In this document: positions 11,901-55,019 of the stretch, piece by piece
Numbering within the stretch: the first letter of the stretch is position 1
Layout: each line of letters begins with the position of its first letter
Origin: Megalobrama amblycephala
Lineage: Eukaryota > Chordata > Actinopteri > Cypriniformes > Xenocyprididae
Direction: 5' to 3'
Assembly: GCF_018812025.1 (NCBI RefSeq)
Contig: NC_063063.1
Location: 4,122,672-4,186,671, forward strand
DNA length: 64,000 nucleotides
Translations under genes and position numbers: made by a program
Notes under the pieces: model-generated
Databases searched by the model: none
What the model saw: the letters and a program-made list of their open reading frames with translations, nothing else
What the model was told of the DNA's origin: nothing

Positions 11901-14057
11901 TTTTATTCCACTCGATTGTGTGCTCCACATTTTTACTATATGAGACTCAAAATTAAAACAATATAGTATTTTTCTCAATTTTTCTGACTATTACTTATAA
12001 AACGGTTAGGTTCCTGTCCTTGATTCTGATTGGTCAATAGCTGTGTTTTATTCACAATAAAACACGGCTATGACCACTTCACCCACCGGTTCTGTGTATC
12101 ACTACACAACACCCTTAGCAACCACTCTTAGCAACGGATAAACTGTTTGTTCTCACTTGATTTTGTTCATTGAAGCTCACTGTATGTAGAAGAGTGTTGT
12201 GAGAAAGAGATCGAGTGAGTGAGTTTATTACCTGCATTCAGATTTAGCATTTTCCTATGTTCATAATTAAAAATATGTTTAAATGTCTGATGTATTATCT
12301 TGTCCTTTTAACAGTTAAGGGGTTTTCCCATGACTGACAGCACTAGTCAAAGCAGTTACGTCTTGTTCCGTGTTCACAACAATTCAGTCTTTTCAATGTA
12401 AAAGTCTTTCGCTACTGACTGACACACTCAAAGACGGTGTTGTAATGGCATAATAATTTAACTTCTTTTGCTGTTCATGGTCAGGGACTATTTTTTCAGG
12501 CGGAAAAACTTTACTTCATGAAAGTTGTGTTGATACATATTTTTGGCTTTAATATTTGTACTGTGTGGAAACTGTTTTATGAAAAGCAATAAGGTACTTG
12601 AGGCTAAAGCTGTATCGTAAATAAGTCACGGCTGAAGAGCGTTGTTAGTCACGACGCAAAACGAAGCAGCACAGCCTCTTGTACCTTATTGCTTACATAT
12701 ATCAGGCTTTACAGGGTCAAGTATACGCCCCAAAATGTAGGCTCAATAATTATTTAATGCTAATAATCTTCAAGTTAACTTCCTTTGGCCAATCCTAGAT
12801 AGTAGATTGTAAATATAGTCCATTAAATAATAAAAAGCATTGATTTGAATAATTTGATTACAGTAACCATGTTATCCAATATTCATGTTTTTAGAGCCTA
12901 TTAGAGTATCACATTGTTAGCCTAACAACATGTTAATGGCAAACTCTATTAAAATCAATTCAAGAGTGCTGTTTAGCTGCTGTCTATGCAGAGCATTCCA
13001 AATCAGTCACTTATAAGGTTCAGTTTCAGTTAGGATGTGGCCTTGGTAGGCAGCTCACTAAGAGCCAGTGATTATTGTGATATACAGAAAAAAACTCTGC
13101 TTTTTCCTTTGACCTAAATTGCATGTATATGTAAGATCACTTGACACTTTACAGAGAAAGGCTAATTCTGTAGTTACCTTCAGCATTATCCTCAACTACA
13201 GTCTCTTCATCTCCAGCCTCCTCATTATCTTCATCAGCAGCTACCGTTTCCCCATCTGCCTCTTCCTCATCTTGTGCTTCCTCTTCTGCTGCAGTTTCTT
13301 CTTCCTCTGCTGTCTGTTGTGCTGAATTATCATCTTCTTCTACATCTACCTCATCCTCTGCTACTTCATCTGCCTCTTCCTCCTCTTCATCTTCCTCTTG
13401 TTCATCTTCTACTCCTCCTGTCTCCTCATCTTCCTCTTCTTCTTGTTCATCTTCTACTCCTCCTGTCTCCTCATCTTCTTCTTGTTCATCTTCTACTTCT
13501 CCTGTCTCCTCATCTTCTTCTTGTTCATCTTCTACTCCTCCTGTCTCCTCATCTTCTTCTTGTTCATCTTCTACATCTCCGGTCTCATCATCTTCTCCTC
13601 CTGTCTCATCATCTTCTACTCCTTCTATTTCATCTTCCTCTACTGCTGCTTCTTATTCATCTGCTCCAGTCTCATTATCTTCCTCTGCAGCTTCTTGTTC
13701 ATCTTCTACTTCTTCTGTCTCATCATCTTCCTCTTCGTCTGCTCCTTCCTCTTCAGCTTCCTCCACTTCAGCCTCAATGGCTTTCTTCCTCCTCCTCCGT
13801 TATCTCCGCTTCTGGTGACACGTTCTTCCTCAGGAGCTCCCTCTGCTTCCACATCTCCTCCTGCGTCATCAGCTGTGTTTCCACCTTCCTCATCATCAGC
13901 CACCTCCTCTTTCTCACCTCCAGTAGGCTCCAGACCTTCCAGCTCCTCGGCTTCCTCACTTTGCAGCCTTTCTTCGGCCTGTACAGAATCCCTGAACGCT
14001 CCAGTGCAAAGCAAGAGCTACGATAAGTCCCAAAAGCCAGCTGCGTGAAACTGCCAT
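5632..14057 (-). CDS. hrc: hrc-like: SR lumenal acidic Ca2+-binding protein
   Basis: The coding exons on the minus strand are 13178-14057, 6433-6533, 6102-6170, 5855-5909 and 5632-5672; all donors are GT, all acceptors AG, and phases match. The start ATG at 14055-14057 opens a signal peptide (MAVSRSWLLGLIVALALHW). A long Glu/Asp-rich region with 13-residue repeats follows, then a Cys-rich tail spread over three small exons, ending in GSLYQ. Vertebrate HRC has this order (signal, acidic Ca2+-binding repeats, C-terminal CxxC cluster) and works in the sarcoplasmic reticulum lumen as a Ca2+ buffer that binds triadin and SERCA. HRC lies beside TRPM4 in human, which supports the call. The acidic part contains few histidines, so the mammalian name fits poorly. 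Exon 1 as given is not one open frame: it has three apparent frame changes and an in-frame TAA (see its own entry). The gene may therefore be decaying, or the assembly may carry errors. Confidence 0.8.
6102..6170 (-). CDS. hrc: hrc exon 3: Cys/His cluster
   Basis: This exon is 69 nt, phase 0 at both ends, 23 codons. It carries two further pairs, HCGTCDKCPC and HCHHCE. The alternating Cys-x2-Cys pattern matches the C-terminal cysteine cluster of the HRC family. Confidence 0.8.
6433..6533 (-). CDS. hrc: hrc exon 2: start of Cys-rich region
   Basis: This exon is 101 nt, with acceptor TAG before 6533 and donor GTAAAT after 6433. It completes the Glu codon split with exon 1, continues as an acidic stretch, and ends with a first paired-Cys motif (FCGLCSVCE). 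Confidence 0.8.
6636..7603. mobile_element. Non-autonomous DNA transposon in hrc intron 1
   Basis: The ends are inverted copies: the left begins near CATGGGGCCTGTACCATGA and the right ends with its reverse complement apart from a mismatch. Length is about 968 bp, AT-rich inside, with no transposase. The target-site duplication is not clear, so the superfamily is open. Confidence 0.6.
7814..8389. mobile_element. MITE-like element with 9-bp target duplication
   Basis: Ends TAGCCTG...CAGGCTA extend into longer imperfect inverted repeats. The element is flanked on both sides by TATTGGGAC (7805-7813 and 8390-8398). It is 576 bp, relatively GC-rich inside, and has no ORF. It lies in hrc intron 1. 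Confidence 0.75.
9041..9234. mobile_element. hAT-type foldback MITE
   Basis: A 194-bp near-palindrome with ends CAGGGGT...ACCCCTG. Flanks CCTTAAAC (9033-9040) and CTTTAAAC (9235-9242) form an 8-bp target duplication with one mismatch, as expected for hAT insertion. This family is abundant in teleosts. Confidence 0.8.
9880..10020. repeat. Tc1-like terminal fragment
   Basis: It begins with a motif (ACTGATCAGGCATAACATTA) typical of the terminal repeat of a common fish Tc1-like MITE. The partner end is missing, so this is a truncated copy. Confidence 0.5.
10030..10795. mobile_element. Long foldback MITE (AAAGGGTTAGTTCACCC family)
   Basis: The two halves are reverse complements over hundreds of bases with small gaps. 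The outer sequence matches the ends seen at 37950, 39527, 41746, 56725 and 57505. It resembles palindromic teleost MITEs such as Angel, but I cannot confirm the family name from sequence alone. Confidence 0.7.
10796..13177. other. Remainder of hrc intron 1
   Basis: AT-rich sequence without exons. About 12010-12720 resembles a diverged interspersed repeat of unknown class. I see nothing else. Confidence 0.5.
13178..14057 (-). CDS. hrc: hrc exon 1: signal peptide and acidic repeats, with lesions
   Basis: This exon is 880 nt and ends with donor GTAAC (13177-13176). The ATG frame gives a signal peptide, then reaches a stop soon after 14000. Acidic coding continues in the next frame (about 13800-14010), then in the third (about 13780-13810), and then returns to the original frame from about 13785 down to the donor. 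Net, the start and the donor are in the same frame. In that last frame there is one stop, TAA at 13653-13655, at a place where neighbouring repeat-like segments read CAA (Gln). Five tandem units of about 39 bp (13389-13589) encode variants of EETGGVEDEQEED; one unit is 45 bp. Codon choice and acidity persist in all three frames, which points to single-base indels rather than non-coding sequence. Confidence 0.7.
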
Positions 14058-14834
14058 CTTGCAGTCACTCCCTCACACAAGAAGCAGCAGGAAAAACCAG
14101 ACAGTCCACTCTATAAAACCGTGTTCGTATCCACCCAAGATTCACAAGTCAAGATCACACAGAGGGACACCCTTCAAACCTACTTGGAGCTGCAGTTGCC
14201 GGATCCACCAGAGTTAGTTGAGTGAAAGAGAGGGGGCTGGTCTTTGTTGTGCGGTCACATGTACACTCACACCATTCTCTGCATGGTGTAGCACAGAGGA
14301 ACATACTGAGATGATTGACAGGGCCACATGCACGAGACACACTTCTAACACCCTTTATTATTACATCTTTGTCTATGTGAATGTGTGAGAGAAAGTGAGG
14401 TAAATAAAAGGAAGATTACAGGGAGGCACAAATTAACTTTAGAAACCAACTTTTTACAAACATTCACACAACTGAGTGAAGCCAGACCCATTTCGACTCT
14501 CCTTAGGCCTGGAGGGTGGGAAGCTATATAAAGAGGCTCTCAAAAGCAGCAGTACACTGCATGATCTGACCTTCAATAGATCACTCAGCTGCTGAAACTC
14601 CATCCGTCCCTCGCTCGCTCTCTCTTTCCCTATACCAGGTCCATTTCTAAAGGTCACCTCCGTACTCTATACTATATCTTACAATCTCCGCTCTCTGCAC
14701 CTGCTACCTTTCAGGCGATGAAAATTAAATTAATTTGTATATATTTTCCAGAAGATTTTCACATCTAAAACCTAGCCAGTGGAGTTCTCCACAGGTTCCT
14801 CTAGTATACTGTACCATAAGATTGAAGTTTAACT

Positions 14835-15356
14835 TAAAGGTGCTAAAGAGGATGTTTTGTTTTATACATTTTTGCAATATTACTTGACACTGTCTTTACT
14901 AACTGATAAAAGACTATTTATTAGGTGCACTGAAAGTAATAATATTAATATACATCATCTGTGCATGAGGTAGGGCCTTAAAAACATCAGCCAATCGTTT
15001 ACGCGATGATCGCGTAAACGATTGGCCCTCTGGCTTGTCAATCACTGCCGTGACGTTCTTTGTGAGAGACGAGCGCGGCTGCGCGCTCCAGTAACTTTCC
15101 ACACTCCACAGGCGCCGCATGCAATGTTTTTGTCAGGAGACAGGAATAACAACTGCAGATTATGAGTTACCTGCGGTGAGTCCGACATAATGAATCCACA
15201 AAAACGACACAGCGAATGCCGGTGGTAAACACTCGTGTTCCAATACTCGTGCACAAGTTTTGGGAGGCGTTCTCTTACGCATGCGCTTATTTCAAAAACT
15301 CCGTAACAGTCTTTGGATTCTCAGTCGACGAAAAAATCCTCTCTATCACCTTTAAA
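14835..15356. mobile_element. MITE family with 35-bp palindrome, copy A
   Basis: The ends are TTAAAGGTGCTAAAGAGGA and an imperfect inverse (CCTCTCTATCACCTTTAA). It shares its whole length with 51511-52118 and, inverted, with 38799-39297. At 14991-15025 it contains a perfect palindrome around one central base (arms CCAATCGTTTACGCGAT). Confidence 0.75.
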
Positions 15357-15900
15357 GGGTTAGTTCACACAAAAATTAAATCCTACAATTGTCCTATAAT
15401 TTGCTCACCCTCAAGTCATCCTAGGTGTACATGACTCTCTTCTTTCAGTCAAACACAATCTGAGTTATTTTAAAAAGTATCCTGCCAAGCTTCATAATGG
15501 GAGTAAAAGGTACCATTTTTTTGAAGCCCAAAAAAACACATCCATCCATCATAAAAGTAATCCACATGGCTCAAGGGCATTAATAAAAAGGCCTTCTGAA
15601 GTGAAGCGATGCATTTTATAAGAAAAATATCCATATTTATAACTTTATAAAGTATAACCGTCTTTCCGGTAACAGCCATACACGAGTCTAGTTCCTGGCA
15701 GTGAACTGGACGAAAATCTCATAAAAGTGGGTGATCTACTAACAAAGCGCAAATTAAAGAACACAGCCACCTCATTTCCATAACAAATAAAATAATGTGG
15801 CTGAGCAAACAACATGTTCAGATAATGTCTTCCTCTGGCATTCCAAATATGAACATGTTTGGAGAAAACTCTTCCTTCTACCAGGAGCGCTGTGTTTCTC
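15357..15900. mobile_element. Long MITE fragment (TTAGTTCAC ends)
   Basis: It starts directly after copy A with AAAGGGTTAGTTCAC and matches the left half of the foldback at 41059-41747. The right half is missing or too diverged to recognise, so the right limit is approximate. Confidence 0.5.
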
Positions 15901-17975
15901 TGTGGTTCCTCCAACTATTGCTGCATGTCAAGCACAAAATGGTTTAAGACTTACTTTTGGCTGTTAAATAATGGTGCAAATACCATTAAATCAACTTTTA
16001 CAAAATTTTAGTATATAACGTTATATTTTTAGTATATAACAGTATTTATTTAACTACTCAAATTTTGCATCTGAAAGGTAAACTCCTATAAATGCATATA
16101 TGTAATAAGGTCAGCCACAAAAATAACTGTCCATGCTTTTCATTACTGATCCTGCACTGAAAAAAAAAAACTTTTCATGGTTTATCATAACATTTTTTCT
16201 TTTGTTAAATCAACTTAGATAATTAATGTAGTTCAGCTAACACAATATTTTGAGTTTCTGTTGAAGTTAAACCAACAATTTAACATTTATTTTATTTTAT
16301 TTTTTTTACAGTATGAGTTTTTTACTGCCAAAACAGGGTTTGTTCTGGGGTGAGCTGTTAGTAAATCTGGCCCTTTGTCTGTTATCTCTGAAGCCACCTA
16401 TATGCTGGTATACTCTTAAAAGTGGACAAAAAGTACTTTAGCAGTACATACTTAAAAGGGCCATGAAATGGAAAATCAAAATTGATATTTAGACATATAA
16501 GAGGTTACTCTACAATAAAAACATAATAGATCAAAGATATCTCGTTTAAAATATTTTGTTTTCCACCCTTCTGAAACACAGAGATTTGAAATGGCTCCAT
16601 TCATGTCATCTGTCCATCATTCACAAGATTATTTCTATTTGTGAAATTTAACAGCAATTTTTAAATGAAAATTGTTTCAAAGTAAATCCTACACTATTTT
16701 TTTTGCATGTTCTCGGATCAATTTTATAATGTAGACATTTTTAATTACACATATGCATAAAAAAAGTAGTAATAGTTGTTTCTTATTGGCCTGATTCGCC
16801 AAATCCTACATAAAACACAAGCCCTACAAATTAATAAAAGAAGAACTCATGTTAAATACAGACACTTTAATAGTCTTTGGATGATTTGTAGATCACGTTT
16901 AATAGATTACACTTTCAAGAAAACATAGTTGGGTGTACCAGTCCAGAGAGTACATTGGGATTCTTTTAGTTTGTTTTAATTTGTTTTGCAGGGATGAGGA
17001 TTAGGGTAGAGAGGACATAGTGAAGGATCTTTGTTGCCCCTGAAATCCGAGAGGCAAACTTGGACACACAATCTGTTAATCTCATCTCTGTCTGCTGAGG
17101 TTGCCAAAACTCTACAATCCCTTAAATAGTTACGGTTACAGTCCTTTAAATAGTTATTAGATATTATGGTTTCAGAACATATATTAAAATGTAGTCTAAT
17201 ACAAAAACAACAGGCAAAATACAATATCATAAAAAGATAATGAAGAACAATTAATGAAATGTCATCACAAAATGTAACAATGTAAATATCAAAAAAAAAA
17301 AAAAAAAAAAAAAAAACCCATGCCAAATCCAAGAACATCGTTACAGCATGCAAATACATTTGATCTTCAGAAAAATGTAAACATATTTTGCTATATTTCA
17401 AATGCAATCATTCACTGCGTCATTCAGTTTCATGTTTGAGTGTAAAAACACTCAATTATAGATTTTTTTGGTTTGTTAAATAATATAGTATTTTTTTTTT
17501 AACCCTTCTGAACATTAGGCTTATTTGATGTCCTGCAACATTACATAATAAATGTTTTTTGTTCAAAACCAATAAAGAAAAACATGTTGTATGTAGAAGT
17601 TATAAAATGTTTTGTTTGTTCCCACTGCAGCTTTTAAGCCATGTCGCTTTCTTCTAAATAATGTTATAGCTCTATAAAATCAGATTCTATGAATATAATC
17701 TTCTTGACCTTTAAAAAAAATAACTAGATTTACTGACCATAAAACTATAATTTGATCGAACTATGAATGTAACATGACTGACATGACAACATGACATAAC
17801 TGACTGACAACATGACATAAGTGACCTTTCAGTGTACAGTAAGTTCAAGTGTTCTCTGTTTCAGTGTTCTCTTACGCCAGTCATTCCCGCAAACACATGG
17901 AAACGAGGACAGGTCATTTGGGAGTACTAAAGTCGAAAGAGCAGGATGAACCTTGAAAAGGCCAGGATGACCCAT

Positions 17976-49589
<31,614 letters not shown>

Positions 49590-49800
49590 CTTGGTTTGTT
49601 TATGGCTTTATGAAATCGCTGTTTGTAGGAAGTTCCACTTCAAAGCGCTCTGCAGCAGCGCGTAACATCCATGCCGCCAGTGAACGAGGAAGTCCGGGAA
49701 CTCTCAAGCCAGTCGGTTTACCTGAGTAATCAGGTGTAACCAGCGCGCGCAGGGTGTGGCTACAGAGGAGAGGGTGGAAGAGGCGCGCAAGCGTGTGTGG
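49590..49800 (-). promoter_or_regulatory. trpm4: Probable trpm4 5' UTR and promoter
   Basis: This stretch directly upstream of the ATG is richer in G+C and CpG (several GCGCGC-type motifs near 49740-49795) than the surrounding introns. That fits a TATA-less vertebrate promoter. I see no TATA box at a sensible distance. The transcription start cannot be placed from sequence alone. Confidence 0.35.
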
Positions 49801-50837
49801 GCAAAAGACTAGACTGTAGCTTTGAGGCGACAGATAATGATCATTGCTTACTTGAATCAAAATCCGGTTTATTGTTCGCTAAACAAAGGATTTGTGTAGG
49901 TAGGTTGTTCCAAATATCACCGTCAACAAAATACCAGATTATAGTTGTTATATTTGCTCATTATATTAGAGATAATTTTTCCCAATTTACCCTAATCATG
50001 ATTTATTGTACTACAGAACAGTCAAAACAAAAATTATTCAGGCCTTTTTTTATATTTTACTTTTTTATATTTTTACTAGTGGGTGCAGGACACTAAGACT
50101 CGGGAAGGTAAGATAATGTGACAACCATATTTATTAACAATCAGCAAGCAAAATGTTGTAAGAAAGTTCTTTGGTGTAGGCCCCATCCGTAGCTCAGATC
50201 CTAAAGGGTTGCGGACTCTGCATTTCCTGCCTGAAGATGAAGGCATGGGCATAGCCGACCCCCCTGGGAGGTATGGACAGGGACCATCCTGGTGGTGGTG
50301 GTGGTGGGGAGGGTGGAGGGTTTAGGTGAAGGTTTGCGTCAGCATCTGCAGACTCAAACATGTGTCAGCAATCTTATATACTCCAAGTGCAAGATAATGA
50401 TTGGTTAGCTCTAAACTAATTGGTGACATAACATTGAGTCTTCCTGGCAGAACTTACGCTAGAGCTTTCATTTAATGTATGTGTCATTTAAGTGAGAATA
50501 GCAAAATAAAGTAAACTGTGATAAAAAAATAAAGTGGAATACCAGTAAAACTGATAAAAAATTTGGGACCTGACACAGTTTAATTGCTATCTGACATAAT
50601 TAAGATTTTTTTTTCCTGACTTTAAATCTGAGAACTTGTCATATTGTATTACCATTTTTTTAAACTATAGTGAATAAACTGTATTAATGAATGAAATGTT
50701 CAAGGTGTCTGAATAAATTTTGGTTTGACTGTAAATGCTATTTTGATCTGGTGGTAACCTGTCTCGTTCTTTCATTAATATGTAAAACTCATAGATTAGA
50801 TTAACTCATAGATTAAAAATCATAGTTTATTACTTTC

Positions 50838-50878
<41 letters not shown>

Positions 50879-51017
50879 AATTGCATATTAAATATACATT
50901 TAATAGCTATTAAAGTATTAAAGTACAATTAAGCAGTAAAACTGCTTTTGCTCCATGCTGAAAGACATTTTACCCTAAATGTAAGATAAAAGGTTCCCCT
51001 CATCACCTAGTTTTAAT

Positions 51018-51024
<7 letters not shown>

Positions 51025-51087
<63 letters not shown>
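51025..51087. repeat. (AT)n microsatellite
   Basis: About 60 bp of perfect AT dinucleotides, followed directly by about 15 T. A shorter one lies at 50842-50874. Confidence 0.95.
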
Positions 51088-51102
<15 letters not shown>

Positions 51103-51386
51103 GATTATTGATTGATTTTATTCAAATTCGAAGCTCGTCTGGGATGTATATTCTTAGCGTCCATATCCTGTTGGGTCATTTGAGTTTTTGGATTCGTCTT
51201 TTCAGTACTCTGACCCATTCGGAATAACTTGCTGGCCAGGTTGTGTACCTGACATGTTCTGAGCTGACAGCCTTTCTGAGCTGCTTGCCTTCTGCAGAGA
51301 TAATTTTATCAGTTTTTTTGTTGATATTTGATCACTATATTTAAATCTGGTCAGTCAAATAGACAGGCCTACAAGTGAATGATAGT

Positions 51387-51494
51387 AGTTCCTCTGTTCA
51401 CCAAAAGATGGCTGTGAAGAACACTAAACGTATTCAGAGTAATGTCTTCACCGTCCTGTAGGTGAAGTGGAATGCAAAAACAAATCACACACAG
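51387..51494. repeat. Copy of hrc 3' flanking DNA (partner 5420-5530)
   Basis: Same orientation as 5420-5530, with the shared block AATGTCTTCACCGTCCTGTA and roughly 90 percent identity by eye over about 100 bp. Either a relic of the larger tandem duplication or an unrecognised dispersed repeat. Confidence 0.6.
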
Positions 51495-51510
51495 AGCCGT
51501 GCACAGACAT

Positions 51511-52118
51511 TTTAAAGGTGCTAAAGAGGATGTTTTGTTTTATACATTTTTGCAATATTACTTGAAACTGTCTTTACTAACTGATAAAAGACTATTTATT
51601 AAGTGCACTAAAAGTAATAATATTAATATACATCATCTGTGAACGAGGTAGGGCCTTAAAAACATCAGCCAATCGTTTACGCGATCATCGATTGGCCCTC
51701 TGGCTTGTCAATCACTGCCGTGACGTTCCTTGTGAGAGACGTGCGCGGATTGGCCCTCTGGCTTGTCAATCACTGCCATGACGTTCCTTGTGAGACACGT
51801 GCACGGCTGCGCTCTCCAGTAACTTTCCACACTCCACAGGCGCCGCATGCAATGTTTTTGTCAGGAGACAGGAATAACAACTGCAGATTATGAGTTACCT
51901 GCGGTGAGTCCGACATAATGAATCCAAAAAACACGACACAGCGAATGCCGGTGGTAAACACTCGTGTTCCAATACTCTTGGACGAGTTTTGTTAGACGTT
52001 CCTTTGAAATGAGCTGTGAAGGAGGGGGGCTGTTCTTACGCATGCGCTCATTTCAAAAACTCAGTAACAGTCTTTGGATTCTCAGTCGACGAAAAAATCC
52101 TCTCTATCACCTTTAAAG
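51511..52118. mobile_element. MITE family with 35-bp palindrome, copy B
   Basis: Same ends and orientation as copy A. The palindrome (51669-51695) has lost 8 nt, and a segment of about 53 bp is tandemly repeated at 51695-51800. Confidence 0.75.
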
Positions 52119-52977
52119 TCATGAAAACAACTTATATTCTGCAAAAACTAAATGGAGTATTGAACTGTTAAAGGATTTGTGAGTGAGTTAGAGCACAGAG
52201 GAATTCAGTCAGATTAAGGCTTATTAAAGCAGAACTAAGTAACTTTTTTACCTTCATAAATAGTTTTCTAAGTCCTTACGATGGTTAATTGACTTGTAGT
52301 GGTGTGTTTGAGGCGTGCACTAACCCCCTCTGGCACGTCTACTCCAGAAAACAGCACTTGCAAGTTGAGCTGCACCGACCCGACACAATCTCGCCTCATG
52401 TTCACGTTCAACGCGAGAGTGACAAAATGCTTTACGGTAATTCAAAAACAATGTATATATTATGACTTTATAAGACAATTTCTAAAATTACCCACCTCCA
52501 TCGAGATTTCTTGTACTGTATTTGCAAAACTACTGCGCTGGTGAGCGTTGTAGTCCAGAGCTGCGCTTGGAGTATTTACGACAGTGTGATTCACTGAAGG
52601 AACCTGTAGGGGGAGCTTCACAAATCTTACTGAGTTCCGCTTTAAACTGTCAAATTAATTGTATTAAGTTGGCACCAAAAAGCCACTGTTGAGCAGCAAA
52701 CAGGTAAAGCAGCTGGTGTCTCAAGAACCTCTCCATACAAACTGGGTTGATTTTCCATTTACCTAAGAAGACCTGGCAAACTATTGAACAAACCTGTCTG
52801 AGAAGAAAATATATGAGTAGCCTAATAAAACAAACACTTTCTTTGAAAAACTAAAACCTGAATTTGTATTTTACTGAAACCCCACTGATATGTAATTTGT
52901 ATAATGATCTCATATAGAAAATGTATATCATAATATACTATATTACAAATGTTTTGTTATAGATTACTAGTATCAAC

Positions 52978-54516
52978 CAGGCACGTGCACACATAGACAA
53001 AAGGGGCTGAGCCCCTGCCCTTTTTCTTCCTCGAGAGAAAGTGCCCTTTTTTCTGGGGCCCTTTTTTTAAATAAATGCATATATATTACTGCTTACGCAC
53101 ATCTTCCCTGTTAAAAATATATTTACAGAATAATAATAATAAAAAAAATGCTTTGTCGAGTTCCGAAGCCCTCCCACCGCGACACGCCATTCATTCCCGA
53201 ACGCGCGCGCGCCACATCCCACCTCATGTTTGCTGCTGGCTGAAAACTTGTGACAACTATACCCGGGAAAATACAACTGCTGTCTGGCGATGAGAAGCGA
53301 AAAAGAAATAAGCCCTAGATGGATCCAAACCCCGTGCATTTCTTTCAGGTAGCCTATGCATGTTCACAAACATGTGAAATTTGTGAATCTATTGTGAAAC
53401 TATTTATGGGTGAGATTATTTATGCGTTTAACGCCGCGTCAATAGTTTGACCACCAGCAACGCATCTGCCTGATTTGATACTAATGTAATTTATGTCATA
53501 TTATAATTTCAATTATTTTAATGTGCTGCGTTTTGAACCATGGTAAAGATATCTGTACCAGAAGAGGAGCATCCATGAACCGCATTATTAGACAGTTTTC
53601 TAAGGATGCACGATTTATTAAAATTTCTATTAAAAAATCATAATACAGAACTACATAATGCTATTCTTAAATCTACACTTACACAGGATAATACATTGCA
53701 TGTTTGATGTCCATATATTCTTGCTGAAGAAATTACAGTGGCTGTAGCATTTCTATAAAAATCTCAATATTATTATTATTTAACTAATAATATATTTTTA
53801 ATTATGGTGGTTGGAATTGATCGTGGATTTGATCACACTGTGTAACAACAAAAATCAGCAGGCTTCTGGCGCCCTCTGCAGGCATTTGTTATAATATATA
53901 ATGTAATTATAACGTTTCACTCTTGATGTGTTTAAATGTGCAGATTAGCTTGTTTTGATTAATTTAGAAGAAATCTACAGATGCAGACAGATGGATGGTA
54001 GTAGGCTTCAAACAAACACCATCTAAATGTGTAGGGTTAGGGTTAAGTTTTCTTTCCATGGACCAAAATCTTAAAAGTGTCCACTACATGAAAGAAGTAT
54101 TCCAATAACCAAAAGAATTAAAACAATTTACTGATTTGTGCAAAATAAACAAATTATTAGTGAAACTATGTCCCTCTCCTCGGTGCAGTCATTTATTCTA
54201 AATATATACTCTAGTTACTTGAAAATAGTAGTGTAGAAAACATGCACACTGTGGCATAGTTTCCTTTCCTTTGCTTTGCTGTGATAAACCTAGTGAATAC
54301 TAAAGAACATGGTCTCTGTGTGAACTGATTATTTTGTAGACATCTGTGGAGTATGAAACAATTGCATGAGTGTGAGGGAATTAAAATAAATTGGTCAGGA
54401 AGTCAGAGTTGTCTTAATATATTTAACGTTTTATTATTCTTTTAAATAAATAATTATGAGAAGTGCCCTTTTTCCACTTGAGCCCATGCCCCCCAAAATG
54501 TCTATGCACGTCCCTG
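52978..54516. mobile_element. hAT-like element with perfect 8-bp target duplication
   Basis: Ends CAGGCACGTGCA and TGCACGTCCCTG are imperfect inverted repeats that extend inward over GGGGCTGAGCCCCTGCCCTT-type sequence. Both flanks are GTATCAAC (52970-52977, 54517-54524). 1539 bp. No transposase ORF is recognisable. Confidence 0.85.
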
Positions 54517-55019
54517 GTATCAACTAAGAATAATGGGAATATTCTTTACATGAGTTAAAGTGTGACTGCCTGCTGAAAGTTCCACATGATGATTTACCTC
54601 CCTTACGAAAATGAACCATGTTTAATTAAAACCATGATTTCTGGGCGTACTGATAACCCTTTGTGTAACCACATAAATGCCATGGTTAAACTATATGGAT
54701 TTTTTTTTTTTTTTGCAGAATTATGGTTAATTTGTCGTTGCCATGGAACAACTGCAATAAAAAAAGTTTTGTTTGTTTGTAAACCATGGTTAATTTTCGT
54801 AATGGCTGCTGGCGTGATAGGGTGACACTGGAATGGATTTTCAAACCTCTCTCGTCCCACTCCCACAAAAAATATCCCGCATCCCAATCCCACGAAAAAA
54901 AGGGGGGGATTCCCATTCCCGTTTTGTGTTTTTTGGACGTTTTTTTTTTTTTTTTTTTTTTTTTTGGCGATCTCTCTTCTGTATTTAGATTTTTTGTGTG
55001 CATTTGATTGTTTGGACGT

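Larger units (their letters stand above)
14058..17975. other. Interval between hrc start and trpm4 3' end
   Basis: It should hold the hrc promoter and 5' UTR at its left end and the trpm4 3' UTR at its right end. I see no convincing TATA box correctly placed for hrc; the nearest AT-rich candidate on the minus strand is near 14115. MITEs fill 14835 to about 15900. The segmental duplication begins at about 16722. A run of about 30 adenines lies at 17289-17317. Confidence 0.55.

Noticed and set aside
13274..14048. Two long plus-strand reading frames rich in Leu, Ser and Phe
   Set aside because: They are the antisense of the acidic hrc exon: GAA/GAG/GAT codons read backwards give Phe, Leu and Ile. 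The minus strand has the signal peptide, splice sites and family match.
14523..14533. TATATAAAG motif resembling a plus-strand TATA box
   Set aside because: No plus-strand gene follows it, and it points the wrong way for hrc. Such motifs are frequent by chance in AT-rich DNA.
16976..17407. 143-codon minus-strand reading frame near the trpm4 3' end
   Set aside because: It contains a poly-Phe run from poly-A DNA and is missing from the duplicate copy; it is intron or UTR sequence.
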